From positions 1-64,000 of the forward strand of contig LUYZ01000002.1 in the NCBI GenBank assembly GCA_001603425.1: a stretch of 64,000 bases of DNA, in the 5' to 3' direction. The notes under the pieces were generated by a model. That model ran no database searches and was not told the origin of the DNA. It worked only from the letters and a program-made list of their open reading frames with translations. A program made the position numbers and the translations under genes. The stretch is from Bacteroidales bacterium Bact_08. GTDB lineage: Bacteria > Bacteroidota > Bacteroidia > Bacteroidales > UBA932. Position 1 is the stretch's first letter, and each line of letters opens with the position of its first letter. Below, piece by piece: positions 26,132 to 34,112 of this stretch.

Positions 26132-26845
26132 GTGAAGGCCGATCTTCATATTCATACGGTTTTATCACCTTGTGGGAGTCTGGATATGGCGCCATGTAAT
26201 ATAGTTAAACGTGCAAAGGAGGAGAATTTGTCTATTATCGGCATAACAGATCATAATAGCACAAAAAACGCTTTAGTTATTAAAGAGATTGCACAAAGAG
26301 AGGGTATTTATGTTTTAACTGGAGCGGAGATTACAACCAAAGAGGAGATTCATCTTTTGGCTTTTGTAGATGGTGATAAAAATCTTCAATTATTACAAGA
26401 TTTTTTAGATAGTAATATTGTTAAAATAGATAATAATGTAGATATCTTTGGATATCAGCTTGTTGTTGATGAGTTTGAGTCTATTGTGGAGCAGATAGAT
26501 CATCTGCTAATTAACTCTCTGAATTGTGATATTTATGAAATAGAGTCTTTTGTGAGATCTATTGGGGGCTTTGTTATACCAGCTCATATTGATAAAAAAC
26601 AAAACTCAATTTTAAGTCAATTAGGTTATTTGCCGTTAGATTTAAATTGTAATGTTTTAGAGGTATCGGCAAAATGTAATATTCATAAATTTATTGAGGA
26701 TAACTCTTATTTAAAAAAATACAATTTTATTAGGAGTTCAGATGCTCACTATCTAGAAGATATTGGATGTGGATATACTCAGATAGAGATTGAAGATAGC
26801 AATCTTAATTTTGAGGTGATAAAAAATAGTATAAACAGTTATTAA
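26132..26845 (+). CDS. PHP domain metal-dependent phosphoesterase
   Basis: 237 residues. The metal-binding motifs of PHP phosphatases are present: DLHIHTVLSPCG (HxH, residues 4-8), ITDHNS, GAEITTKEEIH, PAHIDK and RSSDAH near the end. Family members cleave phosphoester substrates including nucleotide derivatives; the substrate here is unknown. The start is GTG at 26132, directly before the first motif. The gene is typical of the DRTGG/RsbW/HsfB hydrogenase neighbourhood and might make or degrade a small signal. Confidence 0.82.
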   Translation: MKADLHIHTVLSPCGSLDMAPCNIVKRAKEENLSIIGITDHNSTKNALVIKEIAQREGIYVLTGAEITTKEEIHLLAFVDGDKNLQLLQDFLDSNIVKIDNNVDIFGYQLVVDEFESIVEQIDHLLINSLNCDIYEIESFVRSIGGFVIPAHIDKKQNSILSQLGYLPLDLNCNVLEVSAKCNIHKFIEDNSYLKKYNFIRSSDAHYLEDIGCGYTQIEIEDSNLNFEVIKNSINSY

Positions 26846-26851
26846 AAATAT

Positions 26852-27388
26852 ATGAACGATCTCTCTCTTCACATAATTGATATTATTCAAAACTCGGTTT
26901 CTGCTGGAGCAACTCATATAAGTTTGTCTATAGAGGATAGTTTGAAAAATGATTATCTTAAAATTAGCATAAAAGATAATGGAAAGGGGATGGATCAGGA
27001 GCAGGTTAAGAGTTTGTCTGACCCTTTTTTTACATCTAGAACTACACGGAGAGTTGGGATGGGTATTCCTCTTTTTAAGCAGGCGGCTGAGCAAACAGGC
27101 GGAAGTTTAGAGGTTAATTCAGTGATTGGTATCGGCACTGAGGTGGTTGCTAGTTTTGTCAATAGTCATATAGATAGAGCGCCTTTAGGAGATGTAGCTA
27201 ACTCCTTTATCTTAATGGTTTCTGCTAATCCTAATATAGATTTTGAATTAAAGTATGATAAGGATGGGAATGTATATGAGTTTAATACTGTTGAGGTTAG
27301 GGGTGTTTTAGAAGATCTTCCATTAAATGATCCTTCAGTTATAAGAATGTTAACATCTATGATTGATGAAAATATAAAAGATTTATGA
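26852..27388 (+). CDS. GHKL ATPase without kinase acceptor domain (second ATPase)
   Basis: 178 residues. The N box is HIIDIIQNSVSAGATHI, G1 is DNGKGMDQE, and the G2 region is RVGMGIPLFKQAAEQTGGSL, as in histidine-kinase ATPase domains. No His acceptor helix precedes it. About 70 C-terminal residues (from about 105) carry an extra domain of unknown type. Similar stand-alone ATPases occur beside NADH-dependent hydrogenase genes. It may regulate hydrogenase gene expression together with the RsbW-like protein. It overlaps the sirtuin gene by 4 bases (ATGA). Confidence 0.78.
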   Translation: MNDLSLHIIDIIQNSVSAGATHISLSIEDSLKNDYLKISIKDNGKGMDQEQVKSLSDPFFTSRTTRRVGMGIPLFKQAAEQTGGSLEVNSVIGIGTEVVASFVNSHIDRAPLGDVANSFILMVSANPNIDFELKYDKDGNVYEFNTVEVRGVLEDLPLNDPSVIRMLTSMIDENIKDL

Positions 27389-28074
27389 AAAAGAAACTGG
27401 TATTTTTAACGGGTGCTGGGGTTAGTGCTGAGAGTGGTTTAGAGACTTTTAGAGCCTCAGATGGATTGTGGTCAAAACATAGAATAGAGGATGTATGCAC
27501 TCCTGAGGCTTTGCAGAGAAATCCCAAATTGGTATTGGATTTTTATAATGCAAGGAGAGCTCAATTAAAAAGTGTAGAGCCAAATAGTGGTCATTATAGA
27601 GTTGCACAGTTAGAGAAGTTTTTTGATGTTAATGTGGTAACTCAAAATGTTGATGATCTTCATGAGCGTGCTGGTTCTTCTAAGGTCCTCCATTTGCATG
27701 GTGAGTTGCTAAAATGTACTAGTACTCTAGATTCTAGCTATGTTGAGGAGATAAAAGATGATTTAACTGTTGGAGATAAATGTCCTAAGGGAGGGCAATT
27801 AAGGCCTTATATCGTCTTTTTTGGAGAGGCTGTTCCTATGATGGATTTAGCTGTAGATATCGTTTCACTAGCCGATATTGTGGTTGTTGCAGGAACTTCT
27901 TTAAATGTCTATCCTGCTGCAGGACTTATTAACTGTTCAAAAACAGACTCATATAAGTTTTTAATAGATCCTGCAGACTTTAATATTAGATTGAAAAATC
28001 TTAAGCATATTAAGGATAAGTTTTCTAGCGGAATGGATTTACTGTATAATGAGTTAACTACTTATTATTTGTAA
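27385..28074 (+). CDS. cobB: Sirtuin (SIR2) NAD-dependent protein deacylase
   Basis: 229 residues. Motifs are GAGVSAESGLETFR (about 10-23), TQNVDDLHERAG, the catalytic His in LHLHGELL, and GTSLNVYPAAG. FYNARR contains the Tyr and Arg that in class III sirtuins favour succinyl/malonyl-lysine. Only two of the four usual zinc cysteines are seen, so it may lack zinc. It is translationally coupled (ATGA) to the GHKL ATPase of the hydrogenase cluster. This suggests NAD+-dependent deacylation tied to hydrogen/NADH balance, which is an inference from position. Confidence 0.9.
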   Translation: MKKKLVFLTGAGVSAESGLETFRASDGLWSKHRIEDVCTPEALQRNPKLVLDFYNARRAQLKSVEPNSGHYRVAQLEKFFDVNVVTQNVDDLHERAGSSKVLHLHGELLKCTSTLDSSYVEEIKDDLTVGDKCPKGGQLRPYIVFFGEAVPMMDLAVDIVSLADIVVVAGTSLNVYPAAGLINCSKTDSYKFLIDPADFNIRLKNLKHIKDKFSSGMDLLYNELTTYYL

Positions 28075-28150
28075 TGCTAGTTTTGAATTTTAATTTTTTT
28101 TTAGCTATTTTTAACGATAATTTGTAATTAAACTTAACCAAATATAAACT

Positions 28151-28552
28151 ATGAAAAAGATCAAATCATTAGATGATTTGCGCCAAATGAAAAAGAATTT
28201 AGAGCAGGGTATGAATATTCGTGAAAAGAGCGATACTCCTGAATCTCTTATTCAAATTAGAGTGGCTATGGCCACGTGCGGAATAGCCGCAGGCGCAAGG
28301 GGAGTAATGAATACTCTTATAGAAAGAATAGAAAAAGATAAAATCCCGGCAATTGTAACTCAAGGAGGATGTATGGGATATTGTTATGCAGAGCCTACAA
28401 TTGAGGTTAAGATTCCTGGTAAAGATCCTGTTGTTTTTGGTAATGTTGATACTGCTGTTGCTAATCAAATTGTGGATAAATATATTCTCAATGGAGAGCT
28501 TATAGATGGTGTTATACCAACTAACTATCAAACTATTAATGAGAAAAAATAA
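28151..28552 (+). CDS. hndB: Hydrogenase subunit HndB-like, [2Fe-2S] thioredoxin fold
   Basis: 133 residues with an N-terminal basic/charged helix and then a thioredoxin-like [2Fe-2S] ferredoxin domain with Cys in ATCGIAAGA and QGGCMGYC. This matches HndB of NAD(P)-linked [FeFe] hydrogenases and would pass electrons between the flavin and hydrogenase subunits. It is the first gene of the structural set. A 76-base gap after the sirtuin gene leaves room for a separate promoter. Confidence 0.82.
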   Translation: MKKIKSLDDLRQMKKNLEQGMNIREKSDTPESLIQIRVAMATCGIAAGARGVMNTLIERIEKDKIPAIVTQGGCMGYCYAEPTIEVKIPGKDPVVFGNVDTAVANQIVDKYILNGELIDGVIPTNYQTINEKK

Positions 28553-28557
28553 TTTTT

Positions 28558-30351
28558 ATGGCACAATATAAAATGCATTTATTAGTTTGTGGTGGTACAG
28601 GATGTCGTGCTTCACAAAGTGATGTTATTGTCAAAAATTTAGAGAGTTCAATTAAAGAGCTTGGTCTTTCAGAAGAGGCTCAAGTGGTGACAACTGGTTG
28701 TTTTGGCTTTTGTGAAAAAGGTCCAATTGTTAAGGTCATTCCTGATAATACTTTTTACACTCAAGTTAAGCCAGAGGATTGCGAAGAGATTGTGAGAGAG
28801 CATGTTCTAAAGGGCAGAAGAGTTTATAGATTATTATATGAAGATCCTGAAACTCAAAAGCATATCGAGGACTCAAAGCACATGGGTTTTTATCAAAAAC
28901 AGCTTAGAATTGCTTTGAGAAATTGTGGATTTATTGATCCTGAAAATATTGATGAGTATATTGCTAGAGATGGATATGCTGCAATAGGTAATATTCTAGC
29001 TGAGATGTCTCCAGAGCAGGCGATAGATATAATGAAAAAATCTGGACTTAGAGGTAGAGGTGGTGGAGGATTCCCTACTGGTATCAAATGGGAGATTGCA
29101 AGTAAGAATAAAGCTGATCAAAAATATGTTGTTTGTAATGCCGATGAGGGTGACCCTGGTGCATTTATGGATAGGTCTATTTTGGAGGGAGATCCTCACT
29201 CTGTTTTAGAGGCTATGGCAATATGTGGCTATTGTATTGGAGCTAGTAAAGGTCTGATTTATATTAGAGCTGAATATCCATTAGCTATTAAAAGATTACA
29301 AGTTGCAATATCTCAAGCTAGAGAGTATGGTCTATTAGGTGATAATATTCTTGGTACTCCATTTAGTTTTGATGTTGAACTTAAATATGGAGCAGGGGCT
29401 TTTGTTTGTGGAGAGGAGACAGCTTTGATTCATTCAATGGAGGGGCATAGAGGTGAGCCTACTGTTAAACCACCATTCCCAGCCGAGAAGGGTTACTTAG
29501 GTAAACCAACAAATGTGAATAATGTAGAGACTCTTGCTAATATTCCGGTTATATATTTAAAAGGTGCTGAGTGGTTTGCTTCTATCGGCACAGAAAAATC
29601 AAAAGGTACTAAGGTTTTTGCCCTAGCTGGTAAAATTAATAATGTTGGTCTAATTGAGGTTCCAATGGGTATTACTTTAAGAGAGGTAATATATGAAATT
29701 GGTGGTGGTATTAAGGGAGGTAAAAAGTTTAAGGCTGTTCAGACAGGTGGACCTTCTGGAGGATGTCTTACAGAGAAGCACTTAGATACTCCTATTGATT
29801 TTGACAATCTGCTTGCAGCGGGTTCTATGATGGGTTCTGGTGGAATGATTGTTATGGACGAAGATGACTGTATGGTATCTGTTGCTAAATTCTATTTAGA
29901 ATTTACCGTAGAGGAGTCTTGTGGTAAATGTGCACCTTGTAGAGTTGGTAATAAGAGATTACATGAGATATTAGAGAAGATTTGTGCTGGAAAAGGTACA
30001 GAGGATGATCTTGAATATCTTAAAAACTTGAGTTATGTAATTAAAGATACTTCATTATGTGGTTTGGGACAGACCTCTCCAAATCCGGTTTTGAGTACTT
30101 TAGAGCATTTCTATGATGAGTATCTTGCACACGTTAGAGAGCGTATTTGTATTGCTGGTAGGTGTAAAGCTTTAAAATTGTACACCATATTGCCTGATAA
30201 ATGTACTGGATGTACCGCTTGTACAAGAGCTTGTCCAGTTGGTGCTATTACAGGGGAAAAACGTCAGCCACATGTAATTGATGTTGATAAATGTATCAGG
30301 TGTGGCGCTTGCTACGATAAATGTAAATTTACCGCTATTCACGTTCAATAA
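28558..30351 (+). CDS. hndC: NADH-dependent [FeFe]-hydrogenase flavoprotein subunit (HndC/HydB)
   Basis: 597 residues. An N-terminal thioredoxin-like [2Fe-2S] domain (CGGTGCRAS...TGCFGFC) precedes a NuoF-like core with GRGGGGFPTGIKWEIA (FMN/NADH), YGAGAFVCGEETALIHSMEG and ESCGKCAPCRVGNKRL (the NuoF [4Fe-4S]). The C-terminus is a 2x[4Fe-4S] ferredoxin (CTGCTACTRACP, CIRCGACYDKC). This layout is that of the NADH-oxidising subunit of electron-bifurcating hydrogenases, which use NADH plus reduced ferredoxin to make H2. Five bases separate it from hndB. Confidence 0.92.
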   Translation: MAQYKMHLLVCGGTGCRASQSDVIVKNLESSIKELGLSEEAQVVTTGCFGFCEKGPIVKVIPDNTFYTQVKPEDCEEIVREHVLKGRRVYRLLYEDPETQKHIEDSKHMGFYQKQLRIALRNCGFIDPENIDEYIARDGYAAIGNILAEMSPEQAIDIMKKSGLRGRGGGGFPTGIKWEIASKNKADQKYVVCNADEGDPGAFMDRSILEGDPHSVLEAMAICGYCIGASKGLIYIRAEYPLAIKRLQVAISQAREYGLLGDNILGTPFSFDVELKYGAGAFVCGEETALIHSMEGHRGEPTVKPPFPAEKGYLGKPTNVNNVETLANIPVIYLKGAEWFASIGTEKSKGTKVFALAGKINNVGLIEVPMGITLREVIYEIGGGIKGGKKFKAVQTGGPSGGCLTEKHLDTPIDFDNLLAAGSMMGSGGMIVMDEDDCMVSVAKFYLEFTVEESCGKCAPCRVGNKRLHEILEKICAGKGTEDDLEYLKNLSYVIKDTSLCGLGQTSPNPVLSTLEHFYDEYLAHVRERICIAGRCKALKLYTILPDKCTGCTACTRACPVGAITGEKRQPHVIDVDKCIRCGACYDKCKFTAIHVQ

Positions 30352-30359
30352 TCATTTCA

Positions 30360-32123
30360 ATGGAAAAAATAAAATTAACAATAGATAATATAGAGGTTGA
30401 GGTTCAAAATGGGACAACAATCTATCATGCCGCTAAAAAGATCGGGATAGACATCCCTGTTCTTTGTTATATGAATCTGGAACATCTTAATATAGAAAAT
30501 CGTCCAGGTGGTTGTAGAATATGTGTTGTTGAGGTTGAGGGTCGCAGAAATTTAGCACCTTCATGTTCTACAAATTGTACAGAGGGTATGGTTGTTAAAA
30601 CTCATAGTTTAAGAGTTTTAAATGCAAGAAAAACTGTGTTGGAATTGATTTTATCTGATCATCCAACAGAGTGTCTAGTGTGTTCATCTTCTGGGAAGTG
30701 TGATTTACAGTCACTAGCTCAGAAGTTGGGTATAAGAGAGATTCATGCTGTTGAAAATGCCGAAAGGTCTACTTATAGAAAAGATTGCTCTCCTGCTCTT
30801 AATAGAGACATGGATAAGTGTGTAATGTGTCGCAGATGTGAAACTATATGTAATGATGTTCAGACTGTTGGTGCATTAAGTGCTGTTAACAGAGGATTTA
30901 TGTCTGTTGTTGCACCAGCTTTTGAGCAGGATTTAATTGATTCTCCATGTACTTTCTGTGGTCAGTGTGTTGCTGTTTGTCCAACAGGTGCTTTAACTCC
31001 TTTTGACGATACTTCTAAAGTTTTAAAGGCTCTTACAGATCCTTCAAAAACTGTCATTGTTCAGACAGCTCCTGCAGTTAGAGCTGCACTTGGAGAGGAA
31101 TTTGGTCTTACTCCTGGAACACTTGTTACTGGTAAGATGGTTGCTGCATTGAGAACTTTAGGTTTTGATAAGGTATTTGATACTGATTTTGCTGCCGATC
31201 TTACAATTATGGAGGAGGGCACGGAGTTATTAGATAGAATTACTCGTTATCTTGGAGGTGATAAAGAGGTTAAGTTGCCAATTTTAACATCTTGTTGTCC
31301 TGCTTGGGTCAATTTCTTTGAGCATAACTACCCTTGTATGTTGGATGTTCCATCTACAGCAAGATCTCCACAACAGATGTTTGGTGCTATTGCTAAAACA
31401 TATTATGCCGATATGTTGAAGATAAAGAGAGAGGATTTGGTTGTGGTATCTGTAATGCCTTGTTTGGCTAAAAAATATGAGTGCCAAAGAGATGAATTTA
31501 AGGTAGATGGGAATCCAGATGTCGATTTTTCTATCTCTACTAGAGAGCTTGCTTCACTTATTAAAATGGCAAATATTAACTTCAATAACTTACCTGATGA
31601 GGAGTTTGATTCTCCTATGGGTGAGTCTACTGGTGCTGCTGTTATATTTGGAGCTACGGGTGGTGTTATTGAAGCTGCTGTAAGAACGGCATATGAACTT
31701 CAAACAGGTCTAAAATTAAATAAAATTGATTTTGAAGAGTTGCGTGGTTTGGAGGGAATAAGAACTGCAACTATTGACTTTAATGGAACTCCAATACACA
31801 TCGGCATAGCTCACCAATTAGGAAATGCAAGAAAATTACTTGATGGTATTCGTTCTGGATTATATAATTTCCATGCAATTGAGATAATGGCTTGTCCAGG
31901 AGGATGTATAGGTGGAGCTGGTCAACCACTTCATTTTGGTAATTCAGATGTAATTAAGGCCAGATTTGATGCTATATATAGAGAAGATGCTTCTAAAACT
32001 CTTAGAAAATCTCATGAGAATCCTTATATAATTAAATTGTATAAAGAGTTTTTAGGACATCCAATGAGCGAAAAGGCACATCATCTTTTGCATACTCACT
32101 ATTTTGAAAAAAATAAAATATAG
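30360..32123 (+). CDS. hndD: [FeFe] hydrogenase catalytic subunit (HndD/HydA)
   Basis: 587 residues. The order is an N-terminal [2Fe-2S] domain, a His-Cys3 [4Fe-4S] domain (HPTECLVCSSSGKCDLQ), 2x[4Fe-4S] (CVMCRRCETICN, CTFCGQCVAVCP), then the H-cluster domain. All three H-cluster motifs are intact: TSCCPAW (about 310-316), MPCLAKKYECQ (about 366), and EIMACPGGCIGGAGQP (about 507). A short C-terminal small-subunit-like tail (YLHTHYF-type: HHLLHTHYF) ends the protein. It should reduce protons to H2 with electrons from HndC. No maturation genes (hydEFG) are in this window. Confidence 0.95.
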   Translation: MEKIKLTIDNIEVEVQNGTTIYHAAKKIGIDIPVLCYMNLEHLNIENRPGGCRICVVEVEGRRNLAPSCSTNCTEGMVVKTHSLRVLNARKTVLELILSDHPTECLVCSSSGKCDLQSLAQKLGIREIHAVENAERSTYRKDCSPALNRDMDKCVMCRRCETICNDVQTVGALSAVNRGFMSVVAPAFEQDLIDSPCTFCGQCVAVCPTGALTPFDDTSKVLKALTDPSKTVIVQTAPAVRAALGEEFGLTPGTLVTGKMVAALRTLGFDKVFDTDFAADLTIMEEGTELLDRITRYLGGDKEVKLPILTSCCPAWVNFFEHNYPCMLDVPSTARSPQQMFGAIAKTYYADMLKIKREDLVVVSVMPCLAKKYECQRDEFKVDGNPDVDFSISTRELASLIKMANINFNNLPDEEFDSPMGESTGAAVIFGATGGVIEAAVRTAYELQTGLKLNKIDFEELRGLEGIRTATIDFNGTPIHIGIAHQLGNARKLLDGIRSGLYNFHAIEIMACPGGCIGGAGQPLHFGNSDVIKARFDAIYREDASKTLRKSHENPYIIKLYKEFLGHPMSEKAHHLLHTHYFEKNKI

Positions 32124-32129
32124 ATTGTT

Positions 32130-32609
32130 ATGAGTTCATTTAAAATACAAGATTGTCATAAACAAACCATTAAACAGATTTGCGAATCTTTTAATAATAA
32201 TCCAGGAGAGCTAATTAGTATTCTTCATAAGACCCAAGGAGAGTTTGGATATCTTCCAGAGGATATTCAAAGAGAGATTGCTAAGAATCTTAATATATCT
32301 GTAGCTAAGGTATATGGAGTTGTCACTTTTTACTCTTTCTTTACTATGACACCCAAAGGGCGTCATGCTATATCTGTTTGTATGGGTACTGCTTGTTATG
32401 TTAGGGGTGCCGAGAAGATTGTTGATGAGTTAAAGGAGCAGTTAAAGATTAAAGTAGGGGGAGTTACTGATGATGGTAAATTTTCTCTAGATTGTCTTAG
32501 ATGTGTAGGTGCTTGTGGCTTAGCTCCTGTAGTATTAATAGGAGAGAAGGTTTATGGAAGAGTTGAAGCTAATCAAATTAAGGACATTTTAGCTTCTTAT
32601 GAAGATTAG
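32130..32609 (+). CDS. hndA: Hydrogenase NuoE-like subunit (HndA/HydC)
   Basis: 159 residues, a NuoE-type [2Fe-2S] protein. A helical N-terminus with GELISILHKTQGEFGYLPEDI and VYGVVTFYSFF is followed by the four cluster cysteines in CMGTACYVRG and CLRCVGACG. It bridges HndC and HndD. In most hnd operons this subunit comes first; here it is last, directly before a strong terminator. Confidence 0.92.
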   Translation: MSSFKIQDCHKQTIKQICESFNNNPGELISILHKTQGEFGYLPEDIQREIAKNLNISVAKVYGVVTFYSFFTMTPKGRHAISVCMGTACYVRGAEKIVDELKEQLKIKVGGVTDDGKFSLDCLRCVGACGLAPVVLIGEKVYGRVEANQIKDILASYED

Positions 32610-32638
32610 TCTCTTGTTTGCTTATGCTTTTTAAAATG

Positions 32639-32668
32639 AGACCATCTATTTTTAGATGGTCTTTTTTT
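32639..32668 (+). terminator. Rho-independent terminator after the hydrogenase operon
   Basis: AGACCATCT (32639-32647) and AGATGGTCT (32654-32662) form a perfect 9-bp stem with a 6-base loop, followed by a T-run to 32668. It ends the whole regulatory and structural hydrogenase cluster. Confidence 0.9.
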
Positions 32669-32670
32669 GT

Positions 32671-33230
32671 CTCTGATGGAGTGTATGCAAAAGCTTGGCC
32701 GAGAGTAGGTTGGGGTGTGGCTCTGACGGAGTGCGTGCAAAGGTGTTGGTTGTAAGAGGTTTGTGAATTTGAAAAGGTTTTTATGGTGAAGCTGAAAGGC
32801 AGCTTTGCTTGCAAAGCTTGCACAATCTACCATATATTGAGTTGCTGGTCAAAGGTTTGGGGTGTGACTCTGACGGAGTGCGTGCAAAGGTGTTGTATAT
32901 GAGATGGTTGTGGATTTGAAATGGTTTGGCCTTGGAGCAGGAGGCTTGCTTACGCCCCCCATCAAAGTTTTCAACTTTAATGGGGTTAGACTAGGGGCGA
33001 CAACGGTACTTTTGGGCAGTTTTGGGTTGATTATTGGTTTTGATGGGTGTTTATTTACAATTTATGTTTGTAAATACAATTGGAGGCTGACTTGTTGGGA
33101 TGTAAGATGTTGTTTATGTGTGAGTTACCTCTTCGTTAGGTTAAGGTGTTGGTTTGGAGGTGGTTAGAGGAGGCTCTGACTGAGTGCGTGCAAAGGTATT
33201 GGCTGTGAAGGTTTTACGAAAACAAAAAGG
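32671..33230 (+). repeat. Dispersed repeat with core CTCTGACGGAGTGCGTGCAA, four copies
   Basis: Copies lie at 32671-32692 (partial, diverged), 32708-32777, 32854-32924 and 33151-33230. Copies 2 and 3 share an upstream GGTTTGGGGTGTG-type stretch, and copies 2-4 share a downstream GTG(A)ATTTGAAAAGG-like stretch, giving a unit of about 70 bp. Spacing is irregular (about 146 and 297 bases), so it is neither a tandem array nor CRISPR. No copy was noticed elsewhere in the window. Confidence 0.75.
32957..32985 (-). repeat. Hairpin within the repeat island
   Basis: CCCCATCAAAGTT (32957-32969) and AACTTTAATGGGG (32973-32985) match at 12 of 13 positions around a 3-base loop. In minus-strand RNA the single mismatch becomes a G-U pair, so the stem is complete on that strand only. 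No T-run follows, so it is not an obvious terminator. Confidence 0.5.
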
Positions 33231-33294
33231 ACGGATAAAAGAGCAAAAGAAGCAAAAAAAGGCAAGAATGAGAGCCGCTGAGACAAAAGGGAAT

Positions 33295-33388
33295 GGCAAG
33301 GAGCTGGAAACCAGCGAAAAGGCACGGGCAGCGGCAGAGTGAGAGGCTATGGAGCAGAGAGACAGAGAGAAGCAACAAGGCAAAAGGA
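33295..33388 (+). repeat. Separate copy of the 113-bp repeat unit
   Basis: From GGCAAGGAGCTGGAAACC to GGCAAAAGG this segment matches the tandem units at 33665-34000 almost base for base (CACGGGCAGCGGCAGAGTGA, GACAGAGAGAAGCA). It is separated from them by about 275 bases that include the folded element at 33424-33512. Confidence 0.75.
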
Positions 33389-33423
33389 ACAGAAAGGGAT
33401 AAAGGATCCTGCTATAACAGACT

Positions 33424-33512
33424 AGGTAAATAACTTTGCGAAAAAACTTCCACTTGCATGTTGCATATTACAGCTTCGGTAGCTCTCTGCACTGCAACAT
33501 AAGTTTTTACCT
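33424..33512. ncRNA. Foldable element, candidate structured RNA or mobile-element end
   Basis: Nested inverted repeats. The outer stem AGGTAAATAACTT (33424-33436) / AAGTTTTTACCT (33501-33512) gives 12 pairs with one bulged T. The middle stem ATGTTGCA (33458-33465) / TGCAACAT (33493-33500) has 8 perfect pairs and abuts the outer 3' arm. The inner hairpin is AGCT-TCGGT-AGCT (33472-33484). A 21-base bulge sits on the 5' side. The strand cannot be decided, and transcription is unproven. It is flanked by copies of the 113-bp repeat. Confidence 0.4.
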
Positions 33513-33664
33513 ATTCTATTGATAGTTTTTGAGGAAAAGGACGAGGACTGTTTGACGAACGACAGTGAGGAGTTCCGCAGGCCCCGAAAAAACAGAAAAG
33601 AAAATAGGTGCCGCTGAAAAAACTTCGTTGCAGCAGGAGAGATTGAAACTGGACAAAAGGGAGC

Positions 33665-34000
33665 GGCAAAGAGCTGAAAACCAAAGAGAAGACACGGGCA
33701 GCGGCAGAGTGAGAGACTAGGGAGCAGATAGACAGAGAGAAGCAGCAAGGCAAAAGGAAACAGAGACAAAAAGAAAAGGCAAAGAGCTGGAAACCAGCGA
33801 GAAGGTACGGACAGCGGCAGAGTGAGAGGCTAGGGAACAGATAGACAGAGAGAAGCAGCAAGGCAAAACGAGACAGAGACAAAAGGAAAAGGCAAAGAGC
33901 TGAAAACCACGGAGAAGACGCGGGCAGCGGCAGAGTGAGGGGCTAAGAGCCAGATAGACAGGGCAAAGCAGTAGGGCAAAAAGCAGATTGAGAGGCTAAG
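33665..34000 (+). repeat. Tandem 113-bp direct repeat, three copies
   Basis: Units start at GGCAAAGAGCTG at 33665, 33778 and 33891, exactly 113 bases apart. The last unit is more diverged. Conserved blocks include CGGGCAGCGGCAGAGTGAG and AGATAGACAGAGAGAAGCAG. The period is not a multiple of three, which argues against a protein repeat. Confidence 0.85.
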
Positions 34001-34052
34001 TAGCCATGTGGGGTGTCTGGTAGGTGTATAGGTCATAAAGGCAGCTGGTCAG

Positions 34053-34112
34053 GGATATCTGTAGTAAAGGCTGAGCTGCTGGATATGGATATCTTTAGTA
34101 AAGGCTGAGCTG
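34053..34112 (+). repeat. Short direct repeat, two copies
   Basis: GGATATCTGTAGTAAAGGCT (extending through GAGCTG, 34053-34078) recurs at 34087-34112 with one base changed (T for G). The period is 34 bases. It lies at the right end of the repeat island, just after pyrF. Confidence 0.8.

Noticed and set aside
32904-33167. Plus-strand 87-codon frame inside the repeat island
   Set aside because: Hydrophobic and Cys/Gly-rich without a recognisable domain, and runs through a repeat copy and the 32957-32985 hairpin. Probably chance.
33141-34036. Several overlapping minus-strand frames rich in Leu, Ser, Phe and Cys
   Set aside because: They repeat with a 113-base period that shifts frame, and follow from the purine-rich opposite strand. 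No start context or known domain.
33665-34112. CRISPR array
   Set aside because: Units are 113 and 34 bases with no alternation of short repeats and unique spacers, and there are no cas genes in the window.
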